Shown here in pieces: positions 9,501 to 17,619 of a stretch of 64,000 nt of DNA. How positions within the stretch are numbered: position 1 is the first letter of the stretch; each line of letters begins with the position of its first letter. Position numbers and translations under genes: made by a program. The stretch is from NCBI RefSeq assembly GCF_024172165.1, contig NZ_JAMZEB010000002.1, forward strand, positions 2,873,501 to 2,937,500, given 5' to 3'. The notes below the pieces were generated by a model that saw only the letters and a program-made list of their open reading frames with translations, ran no database searches and was not told the DNA's origin. The DNA comes from Nonomuraea thailandensis (GTDB taxonomy: Bacteria; Actinomycetota; Actinomycetes; Streptosporangiales; Streptosporangiaceae).

Positions 9501-12500
9501 TGAAGTAGCTCTGGGCGACGTAGTGTCCCGCCGGGCCCGTGAGCTGGGCCTGGAAGTACAGGCCGCGTTGCAGCGGGGTCACCGGCGCCGTGCGTTCCGC
9601 CGTCGCGCCGGCGTCGGCGATGCGCTCCAGCGCGCGCCGCCAGTGCTCGGTGAGCTCGCCGGGCACGCCCTCGGCCAGGGTGAAGGCCGCGCGCAGGCTG
9701 CCGGTGGCAGGGTCGAGCCAGGCGTTGACCTCGACGGCGTACGGGCCGGCCTGGTCGCCGCCGGTGATCGGGAGCGCCTGGGACTCGGTGGCCGGGCCGA
9801 GGTAGTTGAACAGCACCTGCGGGCGCGCGCCCAGCAGCGGGGCGGTCTGCGGGTCGAGATACCTGAGCTGGCCGTAGGTCAGGTGCCCGCGCTCGTCCCG
9901 CTGGCGTTCCGCGACCTCGCGCGCCGCCGCCACGGGGTCGGTGTGCGCCGTGAGCCGCACGGGCGCGATGGCGGTGAACCAGCCGACCGTACGGGTGTAG
10001 TCGTGGTGTTCGAGCAGCGGGACCCGGCCGTGCCGTTCCAGCTCGACGGCGAGGTCGGCGGGCGCCTGCTGGACGTGGGTCAGCGCGGCCCGCAGGGCGC
10101 CGCACAGCAGCTCGGTGAGGCCGAGGCCGAGCGCGGCGGGCGCGGTGCGCGTCAGGCTCGCGGTCACCTCGGGGGCGATCTCCACCGTGACCTCGCGCAG
10201 GTTCCCGATCGCGGGCAGCAGCGGGGGTGCTTCGAGCGTCTCCAGCCAGTGGCCGAGGTCGCCGATCGCCTGGGCGGAGCGGGCCGCCAGCGTGCCGGCG
10301 TACTCGGCGTAGGACGTGGTGGGCGGTGGCAGGGCCGCTCCTCGCATGGCGGTGGCCAGGTCGTCCAGCAGGATCAGCCAGGAAACCGCGTCGACGGCGA
10401 GGTGGTGCGCGGTGACCACCAGGGTCCGGCTCGCCTCCAGCCAGGTGAACGCGATCACCTCACCCGCCTCGGGGTCGAGCCGCCCGGCGGCCTCGTTCGC
10501 GGCGGCCGCCGCCTCCGCCGTGGCCGCCGCGCGGGTGACGGTCACCGGACGGGCCGGTTCGGTACGCAGCGCCCACACCCCGTGCTCGGCGCGCAGCCTC
10601 AGGCGGAGGGCCGGGTGCGCGGCCACGACGGCGTTCGCGGCGCGCTCGGCGTCGGCGAATCCGGTGCCCTCCGGTGCCGCCAGCGTCCTGGCCTGGGCGA
10701 ACCTGGCGAGGGAGCCGCCGAGCTCCCGCCGGCGCAGGATGATCGGCGTCGGCGTGAGCGGGCCGTCCTCGTGGCGGGCGGGCGCGGGGGCCGTGGCCGG
10801 GGGTGTGCGCGTGCCCAGGTGCGCGGCCAGGGCGCGTGGCGTCCTGTGCAGGAACACCTCGCGCGGGGAGACGGGCAGGCCGAGCGCCCTGGCCCGGTTG
10901 ACGACGGTGATGGCGACGATGCTGTCGCCCCCGGCGCGGAAGAAGTCGGTGTCGGCGTCCACGTCGCTGCCGGGCAGCGCGTCGGCGAAGATCTCGACCA
11001 GCGCGGCGAGCGCCGGCCCGTCCGCGCGCCCGGGCTGCTCGGTGAGCGCCGCCGTCCGGTCCGCGCGCCCGGCCTGCTCGGTGAGCGCCGCCGGTTCGTG
11101 CGCGAGCGCCGGATCTTCGGCGTCGAGCCGGGCCGCGCGCCGCGCCAGGGCCTGGCGGTCCAGCTTGCCGTTGACCGTCAGCGGCAGCGCGTCCACCGGC
11201 AGCACCCGCCCGGGCACCATGTACGCGGGCAGCTTCGCCGCCAGCAGCCGGGTGAGGTCGGCGGGCACGCGGCCCACGACGTGCGCGACCAGATGGTCAC
11301 CGCTGCCCGCCACGGTGACGGCCGCGTCCACCACGCCGTCCAGCTCCCTGATCGCGCCCTCCACCTCGCCCGGCTCGACGCGGAACCCCTTGAGCTGCAC
11401 CTGGTCGTCGGCGCGGCCGGCGAAGACCAGCTCGCCGCCGAGCGTCCGGCGGGCCAGGTCGCCCGTGTGGTACATGCGGGAGCCGTCACCCGCGAACGGG
11501 TCCGCCACGAACCGGCTCGCGGTGAGCCCCTGCCTGCCCAGGTAGCCGAGCGACACCTGGTCGCCGGCGACGTAGATGGCGCCCACCCGCCCCGGCGGCA
11601 CGGGCCGGAGCCGGTCGTCGAGCAGGTAGGTGACCAGGCCGGGGATGGGGCCGCCGATCGGGGCGGCGTCGTCCCGGGCCGCGAAGTCCTCGGCCGTGAG
11701 CACCCGGTGGGTGACGTGGACGGTGGTCTCGGTGATGCCGTACATGTTGACCAGCTCGGGAGAGCCGGTGCCGTACCGCTCGACCCAGCCGCGCAGCCGC
11801 CCGAGGTCCAGGGCCTCGCCGCCGAAGACGATCCGGCGCAGCGAGGCCGGCGGCTCGGCGGCGTGCCGGTCGGCCTCGATGAACCGGTAGAACGCCGACG
11901 GGGTCTGGTTGAGCACGGTGACGCCGCGTTCGCGTACCAGGCGGTGGAAGTCGACGGGGGAGCGGGTCAGGCCGTACTCGGGAACCAGCAGCTCGCCGCC
12001 GTGCGCGAGCGCGCCCCACAGCTCCCACACGGCGAAGTCGAAGGAGTAGGAGTGGAACTGCACCCACACGTCGTCCGGGCCGAAGCCCATGGCGGGCCGG
12101 GTGCTGGTGAGCAGCGCGACCACGCTGGAGTGCGGGACGACGACGCCCTTGGGCCTGCCGGTCGATCCGGAGGTGTAGATCACGTACGCCGGGTCGTGCG
12201 GGCCGGGCCGCGGCCCGGCGGGGACGGCGTCCGGGGGTGGCTCGTCTCCCTGGACGAGCACGCGGGCCGGCACGCCCGCCCTGGCCAGCAGGTCCGTGAG
12301 ACGGTCCCGGTGTTCCCTGTCCACGAGCACGACCCGCGGGGCGGCGTCTTCGAGGACGTACCGCAGGCGTTCGTCCGGGTAGGCCAGGTCCAGCGGCACG
12401 TACGCGCCGCCCGCGGTGACGGTCGCGACCAGGGCGACGACCTGCTCGGCCGAGCGGGGCACGGCGACCGCGACCCGTTCGCCGGGCCCGGCGCCGGCCG

Positions 12501-15500
12501 CGCGCAGCGCCGCGGCCAGCCGGTCCTTCGCCTGCGCCAGCTCGCCGTAGGTCAGCGACCGGGTGCCGCCGTCGAGCGCGCACTGGGTGACGGCGGTGGC
12601 GTCGGGGTCGCGGCTCGCGGCGGCGTCGAACAACTCGCCCAGGGTCGCCGCGACGGCCGGCGCGTCCGCCCGGTCGCCGGCGGCCGTCACGCGGCCGGCG
12701 ATCGCACCTGCCCGGTCGCCATCGGCCGTCGCCCGGCCGGCGATCGCGTCCGGCCGGGCTGCGGAGGCCAGGTCGTCCACGAGGTCGTCCGGCCGCGTGA
12801 GAAGCCCGGTGAGGGCCCGGGTGAACGCGGCCAGGACGGCCCGGGCGCCCCGCTCCCGCAGCAGCTCGCGGTCGTAGATCAGGTTGAAGCGCGCCCGGCC
12901 GTCCGGCGCGCGCTCCACCACCAGCGTCAGCGGGTAGTGCGGAGCACCCTCGTTCACGACCCCGGTGATGGCCAGGTCGTGGCCGGGCCGGCGCAGGCTC
13001 TCCACGTCGGTCGCGACGTCGAACACCACCAGCGTGTCGAACAGCGGCCCGCCGCCGGCCTGCCGGCCGATCCCGGCCAGCGACACGTGCTGGTGCGGCA
13101 GCACCGCGCTCTGGTGCTCGCGCACGGCGGACAGCAGCTCGTGCGAGGTGGTGGCGCCGCCCCACCGGGCCCGCACCGGGATCGTGTTGATGAACAATCC
13201 CACCATGTCCTCGATGCCGGGCACCGGCGCGTCGCGTCCGGACACCGTGGAGCCGAAGACCACGTCCTGGCTGTGCAGCATGCCGCCCAGCGTCACCGCC
13301 CAGGCACCGTGCACGGCGACGCTCAGCGGCACGCCCGCCGCCCGGGCGGCGCCGTCGAGGTCGAGGCCGTCACCCGGCTCCGCGGCGGTGTCGGCGAACC
13401 GGCCGGACGGGGTGTGACCCTCGGCGACCAGCGAGGGGCCGGGCAGCCCGGCGAGCTGGTCGCGCCACACCCGGTCGCTCACGTCGTCGTCCCGCCCGGC
13501 GAGCCACCGCACGTAGGCGGGGAAGCCGCCCAGCGCGTGCACGCTGCCCGGCGCGTGGTACTCCGCCAGCAGCGCGCGCAGCATGGCCGGCACCGACCAG
13601 CCGTCGGCGATGAGGTGGTGCACGGTCTGCACCAGGACGTCGCGGCCCGAGCCCGCGCGGATGAGCGTGTAGCGCATCAGCGGCCCCGCTGCCAGGTCGA
13701 ACCCGGCGCGGCGGTCACGCTCGGCGTGCTCGCGGATCTCCTCGCCGGTCATGCCGGGGCGCTCCAGCGTGGTGAACGGCGCGATCAGGCCGCTCTCCAG
13801 CACCGAGACCACCCGGCCGTCGGCGAGCGCCACGAACCGCGCGGCCAGGTTCGGGTAGAGCGTGAGCAGCCGGGTGGCCGCCGCGGCGAGCCGGTCGGCG
13901 TCCACCTCGCCCTCCAGCGTCAGCACCTGCTGCTCGACGTAGCTGCCCGCCGAGTCGTCGTCGAAGACCGAGTGGAAGTACAGGCCCTCCTGCAGCGGGG
14001 TCAGCGGCAGGATGTCGTGCAGCGCCGGGCCGTCCAGGGCGTCGACGTCGGCCTGCGTCAGCGACAGCGGGCGGAAGTCGCTGGGGGAGTGGCCGCCCCG
14101 TTCGAGCGCGGCCAGGCCCTCCAGGGCCGCCAGGAAGTAACCGCCGATCGTCGCGACGTCCTCGCCGGTGAACACGCCGTCCGGCCAGGAGATGGCGGTG
14201 GCCAGCTCGTACTCGCCGGTGGGGCCGGGCTCGGCGATCGCGTTGAACTCCAGGGCGCGCGGCAGCCGCATCCCCGGGTCCCGGCGCTCGCCCAGCTGTC
14301 CCGTGGCGCCGGCGAGCTGCCAGTCGCCGGGCCCGCCCGCGTCGAAGCGGCCCAGGTAGTTGAACAGCACCTGCGGGGCGGGCGCGTCGAAGGCGTGGCC
14401 GGCCAGGTAGCGCAGGACGCCGTAGGGCAGACCGTTGCCCGGCACCCGGGCGAGGTCCTCCTTGACCGCCTTGAGCGCGGCCGACAGGTACTCGGGCGCG
14501 GTGAGGTCCGCCGCGGCGCCGGGGTCCACGACCACCGGGAACAGCGTGGTGAACCAGCCGACGGTCCGCGACAGCTCCGGCTCGAACCCGGCCGCGTCCG
14601 CGACGAGCCGCCCCTCCCGGCCGTGGCCTTCCAGCTCGATGTGCGCGAACGTCTGGTCCTGCCCCAGATCGCGGCGCCACCGGGCGAGGGCGACGGCGAG
14701 CGCGGTGAGCAGCACGTCGTTGACGCGGGCGTGGAACCTCGCGGGGAGCTCGCCCAGCACCGCGGCGGTGACCTCGGGGCTCGCCGTGACGACCCGGACC
14801 CTCTCGGACGCGACGGTGTCGGCCGCCGACAGCGGGCGCCTGCCCACCGGCCCGTCCGCTCCCGGAAGGGGCCGCAGGAAGTACTCCGGGTCCGCGCCGG
14901 ACGCCGCCCGCTCCAGCACCTGCGTCCAGCGCCGGAACGACGTGCCCACCGGGGGCAGCTCGATCGGCGTGCCCGCGGCGAGCTGCCGCCACGCCGTGGC
15001 CAGGTCCTCCATCAGGATCCGCCAGGACACGCCGTCGATCACCACGTGATGGGCGACCAGGACCAGTTGCCGGGCCTCCCGCCGCCAGACGGCGCGCAAC
15101 ATGACGCCCCCGTCGGGGTCCAGCCCTCCGGCGGCGAGCGCGACGCACTCGTCGATGGGCCGGTCGCTCTCCTGCCACCCGGCCACCGCCTGGCCGGCCG
15201 CCGGGACCTCGAAGCCCCAGCGGTCGCCGCGCACCAGCCTGGCCCGCAACATGTCGTGCCGCGCGAGCAGGGCGGCGAGCATCTCGTCGAGGGCGCCGGC
15301 GGTCAGGCCCGCCGGGGTGTTCAGGACCGCCGACTGCACGAAGCCGTCGATGGCGCCGGTGGTCCGCCCGAGCCACCGCACGATGGGCGAGCCCGTGACG
15401 GGGCCGGTCGCGACGTCCCCGGTGTCGGCGGGGGAGGCCGCCTCACGCCTGGCCACCGCCGCCAGCGCCCCCACGGTGCCGCCGGCGAAGATCTCCGTCG

Positions 15501-17592
15501 CGGTGACGTGCAGCCCCGCCTCGCGCAGCGCGCTCAGCAGCGAGATCGCCAGGATGCTGTCGCCGCCGAGCTTGAAGAAGTTCTGGTCCACGCCGACCTC
15601 GTCCAGCCCCAGCACCGACGCGACCGCCGCGCACACCACCCGCTCGTTCTCGGTGGCGGGCGGCGTGAGCGGGCCCGCGCCGATCTCGGGCTCGGGCAGC
15701 GCGCGCCGGTCCAGCTTGCCGTTCTCGGTGAGCGGGAACTCCTTCAGCACGACGACGTGCGCGGGCACCATGTGCTCGACCATGTTCGTGGCGGCCCACG
15801 CCGTGACCTCCTCCGGCCGCAGGCCCTCGCTGCCGGCCGCCGGGATCACGTATCCCACGAGGTAGGTGCCGCCCGCGGCGTTCTTCCTCGCCACGACGCA
15901 GGTGTGCCGGACGCCGGGGTGCTCGGCGAGGCCGGCCTCGACGTCCTCCAGCTCCAGCCGCATGCCGCGGATCTTGATCTGGTTGTCGGCCCGGCCGAGG
16001 AAGTCCAGCGACCCGTCCGGGGCGAACCGTGCGAGGTCGCCGGTCCGGTACAGGCGGGACCCGTCCGCGGCGAACGGGTTGGCCACGAACCGGGACGCCG
16101 TCAGGCCGGGCGCGCCGACGTACCCGCGGCCCAGGAGGAACCCGCCCACGTACAGCTCGCCGCCGACGCCGACGGGGACCGGGCGCAGCTCCTCGTCCAG
16201 GACGTACAGCTCGGTGTTGGGGTTGGCCTTGCCGATCGAGGTGGACAGGCGCTCCGCCTCGCCCCGGTAGATGACGTGCGAGACGCCGATCGTCGTCTCG
16301 GCGGGGCCGTAGCCGTGGTAGAGCGGGATGCCGAGGCGGGTGCGGAAGCGCTCGTACAGCTCGGGGGTCAGCACCTCGCCGCCGCACCACACGTGCCGCA
16401 GGCTGTCCAGCCGCCCGGAGTCACCCGCCATCTCCAGCAGCACGTCCAGCATGGACGAGACCAGGTACGTGAAGGTGACGCGCTGCCCGGCGATCACGCT
16501 GAGCAGGTGGTGCGGGTCGCGTTCGCCGCCGGGCCGCAGCACCACCAGCCTGCCGCCGCGCACCAGCGGCAGGAAGATCTCGTTGATGGAGATGTCGAAC
16601 GACAGCGGCGCCTTGAACAGCGAGGCGTCCTCGGGGCCGAAGCGCAGGATCTCGCCCGCCTGCCACAGCAGCCGCTCGCTGATCGCCTCGTGCCGGATCA
16701 TGGCGCCCTTGGGCCGCCCGGTCGAACCCGAGGTGAAGATCACGTACGCCAGGGCGGGGCCGGGGATGCCGAGCTCGGGATCCCGGGCGGGGCAGGAGCC
16801 GAACCCCCAGTCGTCCAGATCGACGGCCACGCCCTCAGGCTCCCCCTCGCGGGAGTGGCCGAGCTGCAGCACGAGCCCGGCGTCGGCGATGACGACCGCC
16901 CGGCGCGCGGCGGGCCAGCGCGGGTCGAGCGGCACGAAAGCGCCGCCGGCCATGAGCACGCCCAGCAGCCCGATGACCATGTCGGCGGAACGCTCCAGCG
17001 AGATGCCGACGACCTGCTCGGCCTTCAGCCCGCGCTCGATCAGGTGGTGGGCGAGCTGGCCGGACAGCGCGGCGACCTCGCGATAGGTCAGTGACCGGCG
17101 CTCGTCGACGATGGCGACGGCGTCCGGCCTGGCCCGCGCCTGCTCGCGGAAGAGCTCCACGACGGTCGGGCGGTCCCGGTCGGCCCTGGTGTCGTTCCAC
17201 CCGGCCAGGGCCCGCAGCCGCTCCGCCACGCCGGACGGGCCGATGGTCCCCACGGGCCGGTCGGGGAAGTCGGCCAGATCGTCCAGCGCGAGCTGCGCGT
17301 CGGCCACCGCGACGCCGTCGGGGACGGTGATGCCGTCGCCGGTGACCTCCCAGCCGGCGGGCGCGCGCCCGCCGTTGCCGGCCCAGCCGAGCACGTCGGT
17401 GAAGAGCGTGCCGGGGGCGAGGTCGAGGCCGTCCGGGCCGCGGCCCGTCGCCCAGTACGCCAGCCCGATCGCGCACGCCTCGGCGAGAGTCCTGTCGGGA
17501 TGTTCACCGGTCCGCCGGCGCAGGCCGGCCAGCCGAGCGGAAGAAAGCGAAACAACACGAGCGCTTGGTTCCAACATCGAAGACTCAGCCAT
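6517..17592 (-). CDS. cchH: trimodular coelichelin-type siderophore NRPS (A-T-E-C-A-T-E-C-A-T)
   Basis: 3691 residues from the ATG MAESSML, preceded by AGGAGG 12 bp upstream; a GTG 27 bp earlier is possible. Residues 1-125 are not a C domain, but a C-A-type linker (GWNDTRAD) follows. A1 about 130-630; T1 Ser679 (GGDSI); E1 (HHVVIDG about 848); C2 (HHLIADG about 1326); A2 core about 1808; T2 Ser2224; E2 (HHLAVDA about 2396, RTVGWFT present); C3 (YHLLLWDG about 2795); A3 core about 3251; T3 Ser3651 (GGHSM). My ten-residue codes are A1 DINYWGGIGK, A2 DFWNVGMVHK and A3 DMENLGLINK. From memory these are the codes for N5-formyl-N5-hydroxyornithine, Thr and N5-hydroxyornithine, in the order of CchH. 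There is no thioesterase domain, as in CchH. In-frame 42-bp and 39-bp duplications lie in the C2-A2 and A2-T2 linkers. Confidence 0.95.
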   Translation of the reverse strand: MAESSMLEPSARVVSLSSARLAGLRRRTGEHPDRTLAEACAIGLAYWATGRGPDGLDLAPGTLFTDVLGWAGNGGRAPAGWEVTGDGITVPDGVAVADAQLALDDLADFPDRPVGTIGPSGVAERLRALAGWNDTRADRDRPTVVELFREQARARPDAVAIVDERRSLTYREVAALSGQLAHHLIERGLKAEQVVGISLERSADMVIGLLGVLMAGGAFVPLDPRWPAARRAVVIADAGLVLQLGHSREGEPEGVAVDLDDWGFGSCPARDPELGIPGPALAYVIFTSGSTGRPKGAMIRHEAISERLLWQAGEILRFGPEDASLFKAPLSFDISINEIFLPLVRGGRLVVLRPGGERDPHHLLSVIAGQRVTFTYLVSSMLDVLLEMAGDSGRLDSLRHVWCGGEVLTPELYERFRTRLGIPLYHGYGPAETTIGVSHVIYRGEAERLSTSIGKANPNTELYVLDEELRPVPVGVGGELYVGGFLLGRGYVGAPGLTASRFVANPFAADGSRLYRTGDLARFAPDGSLDFLGRADNQIKIRGMRLELEDVEAGLAEHPGVRHTCVVARKNAAGGTYLVGYVIPAAGSEGLRPEEVTAWAATNMVEHMVPAHVVVLKEFPLTENGKLDRRALPEPEIGAGPLTPPATENERVVCAAVASVLGLDEVGVDQNFFKLGGDSILAISLLSALREAGLHVTATEIFAGGTVGALAAVARREAASPADTGDVATGPVTGSPIVRWLGRTTGAIDGFVQSAVLNTPAGLTAGALDEMLAALLARHDMLRARLVRGDRWGFEVPAAGQAVAGWQESDRPIDECVALAAGGLDPDGGVMLRAVWRREARQLVLVAHHVVIDGVSWRILMEDLATAWRQLAAGTPIELPPVGTSFRRWTQVLERAASGADPEYFLRPLPGADGPVGRRPLSAADTVASERVRVVTASPEVTAAVLGELPARFHARVNDVLLTALAVALARWRRDLGQDQTFAHIELEGHGREGRLVADAAGFEPELSRTVGWFTTLFPVVVDPGAAADLTAPEYLSAALKAVKEDLARVPGNGLPYGVLRYLAGHAFDAPAPQVLFNYLGRFDAGGPGDWQLAGATGQLGERRDPGMRLPRALEFNAIAEPGPTGEYELATAISWPDGVFTGEDVATIGGYFLAALEGLAALERGGHSPSDFRPLSLTQADVDALDGPALHDILPLTPLQEGLYFHSVFDDDSAGSYVEQQVLTLEGEVDADRLAAAATRLLTLYPNLAARFVALADGRVVSVLESGLIAPFTTLERPGMTGEEIREHAERDRRAGFDLAAGPLMRYTLIRAGSGRDVLVQTVHHLIADGWSVPAMLRALLAEYHAPGSVHALGGFPAYVRWLAGRDDDVSDRVWRDQLAGLPGPSLVAEGHTPSGRFADTAAEPGDGLDLDGAARAAGVPLSVAVHGAWAVTLGGMLHSQDVVFGSTVSGRDAPVPGIEDMVGLFINTIPVRARWGGATTSHELLSAVREHQSAVLPHQHVSLAGIGRQAGGGPLFDTLVVFDVATDVESLRRPGHDLAITGVVNEGAPHYPLTLVVERAPDGRARFNLIYDRELLRERGARAVLAAFTRALTGLLTRPDDLVDDLASAARPDAIAGRATADGDRAGAIAGRVTAAGDRADAPAVAATLGELFDAAASRDPDATAVTQCALDGGTRSLTYGELAQAKDRLAAALRAAGAGPGERVAVAVPRSAEQVVALVATVTAGGAYVPLDLAYPDERLRYVLEDAAPRVVLVDREHRDRLTDLLARAGVPARVLVQGDEPPPDAVPAGPRPGPHDPAYVIYTSGSTGRPKGVVVPHSSVVALLTSTRPAMGFGPDDVWVQFHSYSFDFAVWELWGALAHGGELLVPEYGLTRSPVDFHRLVRERGVTVLNQTPSAFYRFIEADRHAAEPPASLRRIVFGGEALDLGRLRGWVERYGTGSPELVNMYGITETTVHVTHRVLTAEDFAARDDAAPIGGPIPGLVTYLLDDRLRPVPPGRVGAIYVAGDQVSLGYLGRQGLTASRFVADPFAGDGSRMYHTGDLARRTLGGELVFAGRADDQVQLKGFRVEPGEVEGAIRELDGVVDAAVTVAGSGDHLVAHVVGRVPADLTRLLAAKLPAYMVPGRVLPVDALPLTVNGKLDRQALARRAARLDAEDPALAHEPAALTEQAGRADRTAALTEQPGRADGPALAALVEIFADALPGSDVDADTDFFRAGGDSIVAITVVNRARALGLPVSPREVFLHRTPRALAAHLGTRTPPATAPAPARHEDGPLTPTPIILRRRELGGSLARFAQARTLAAPEGTGFADAERAANAVVAAHPALRLRLRAEHGVWALRTEPARPVTVTRAAATAEAAAAANEAAGRLDPEAGEVIAFTWLEASRTLVVTAHHLAVDAVSWLILLDDLATAMRGAALPPPTTSYAEYAGTLAARSAQAIGDLGHWLETLEAPPLLPAIGNLREVTVEIAPEVTASLTRTAPAALGLGLTELLCGALRAALTHVQQAPADLAVELERHGRVPLLEHHDYTRTVGWFTAIAPVRLTAHTDPVAAAREVAERQRDERGHLTYGQLRYLDPQTAPLLGARPQVLFNYLGPATESQALPITGGDQAGPYAVEVNAWLDPATGSLRAAFTLAEGVPGELTEHWRRALERIADAGATAERTAPVTPLQRGLYFQAQLTGPAGHYVAQSYFTFDRRLDAGALAEAMAYVIARHPVVGAGFGTDAEGNPVQVLAAGRRVEVRTVTASTEAEAEALRARDRDTGFDPGEPPLIRLTVVRLPGGHDGLLLSYHLLLWDGWSREIVLRDLFDAYAAVVAGRPLDPSPATPSFEDHARALAARDVSASERFWAEHLAGLPGPTLLAGPSPSLPDELPLALVRTLPAGQSRLLREAAKAHGVTLNSVLTGAFGLMLGAHTGRGDAVFGVTVSGREGEGLSGIVGVLLNTVPMWTRPRPAGTVREYLSSVQAARVAAMDHEHLGLGEIQRGSGHDTLFDNLFVLQNFLDLDAFAELNARHGITAVRADDSTHYPFTWVVTPGEQLTVKLEYRDRDTGRARRLLDDYLRVLGDLARWTGPVGALPGPGPEPVPAGRTDIGTDTVVDRFDQAADRDPDRVALVAHGRSMTFAQLQARSRAVAGVLAGRGLGPETTVGLAIPRSLDSIVALFAVLRTGAAYVPLELDHPDERIAAIVADARPDVLLTVSSVSPRLAGSVPRENLIELDRPLPAAEPFVTFAPGDPGRLRHPAYTIYTSGSTGKPKGVVTEYAGLTNMLINHQRRIFEPVLAEHGHRVFRIAHTVSFAFDMSWEELLWLADGHEVHICDEELRRDAPRLVEYCLEHGIDVINVTPTYAQQLVAEGLLDDPARRPPLVLLGGEAVTPALWRRLAGTEGTVGYNLYGPTEYTINTLGVGTFECQDPVVGVAIDNTDVYVLDPWLRPVPDGVPGELYVSGIGIARGYLGQPGQTAHRFVACPFGEPGERMYRTGDLVLRRPDGNLTYLGRTDQQVKIRGHRVELGEVEAAFAAHPAVRFVAAVAQSDPQVDGAYRLAAYLVLDGGDLAAVAAEAGAGLPEYLRPTHYAQVEAIPLTVNGKADTKALPEAKPLGALTTSAERGPATETESAVCEFFAEALDLDDDEVSAVSDFVSLGGHSMLAVRLIGLLRREYGPVVTIRDLFALRTPEAIARHLDERS
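10998..11094. repeat. 39-bp in-frame duplication in the NRPS A2-T2 linker
   Basis: Encodes AALTEQAGRADRT followed by AALTEQPGRADGP, two 13-residue copies between the end of A2 and T2. Boundaries are approximate. The copies are diverged but colinear without gaps, so the duplication lengthens a flexible linker without disturbing domains. Confidence 0.75.
12660..12756. repeat. 42-bp in-frame duplication in the NRPS C2-A2 linker
   Basis: Encodes AIAGRATADGDRAG then AIAGRVTAAGDRAD, two 14-residue copies between the C2 end and the A2 start. Boundaries are approximate. Same type of event as the 39-bp repeats elsewhere in the window. Confidence 0.75.
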
Positions 17593-17619
17593 CCCTTTCG
17601 GTAACCTCCTCTTGACCAC

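Noticed and set aside
7699..17094. Very long open frame on the plus strand opposite the NRPS
   Set aside because: High-GC codon bias leaves antisense frames open. The translation is Arg/Gly/His/Gln-rich with no domain, whereas the minus strand encodes clear NRPS domains throughout.
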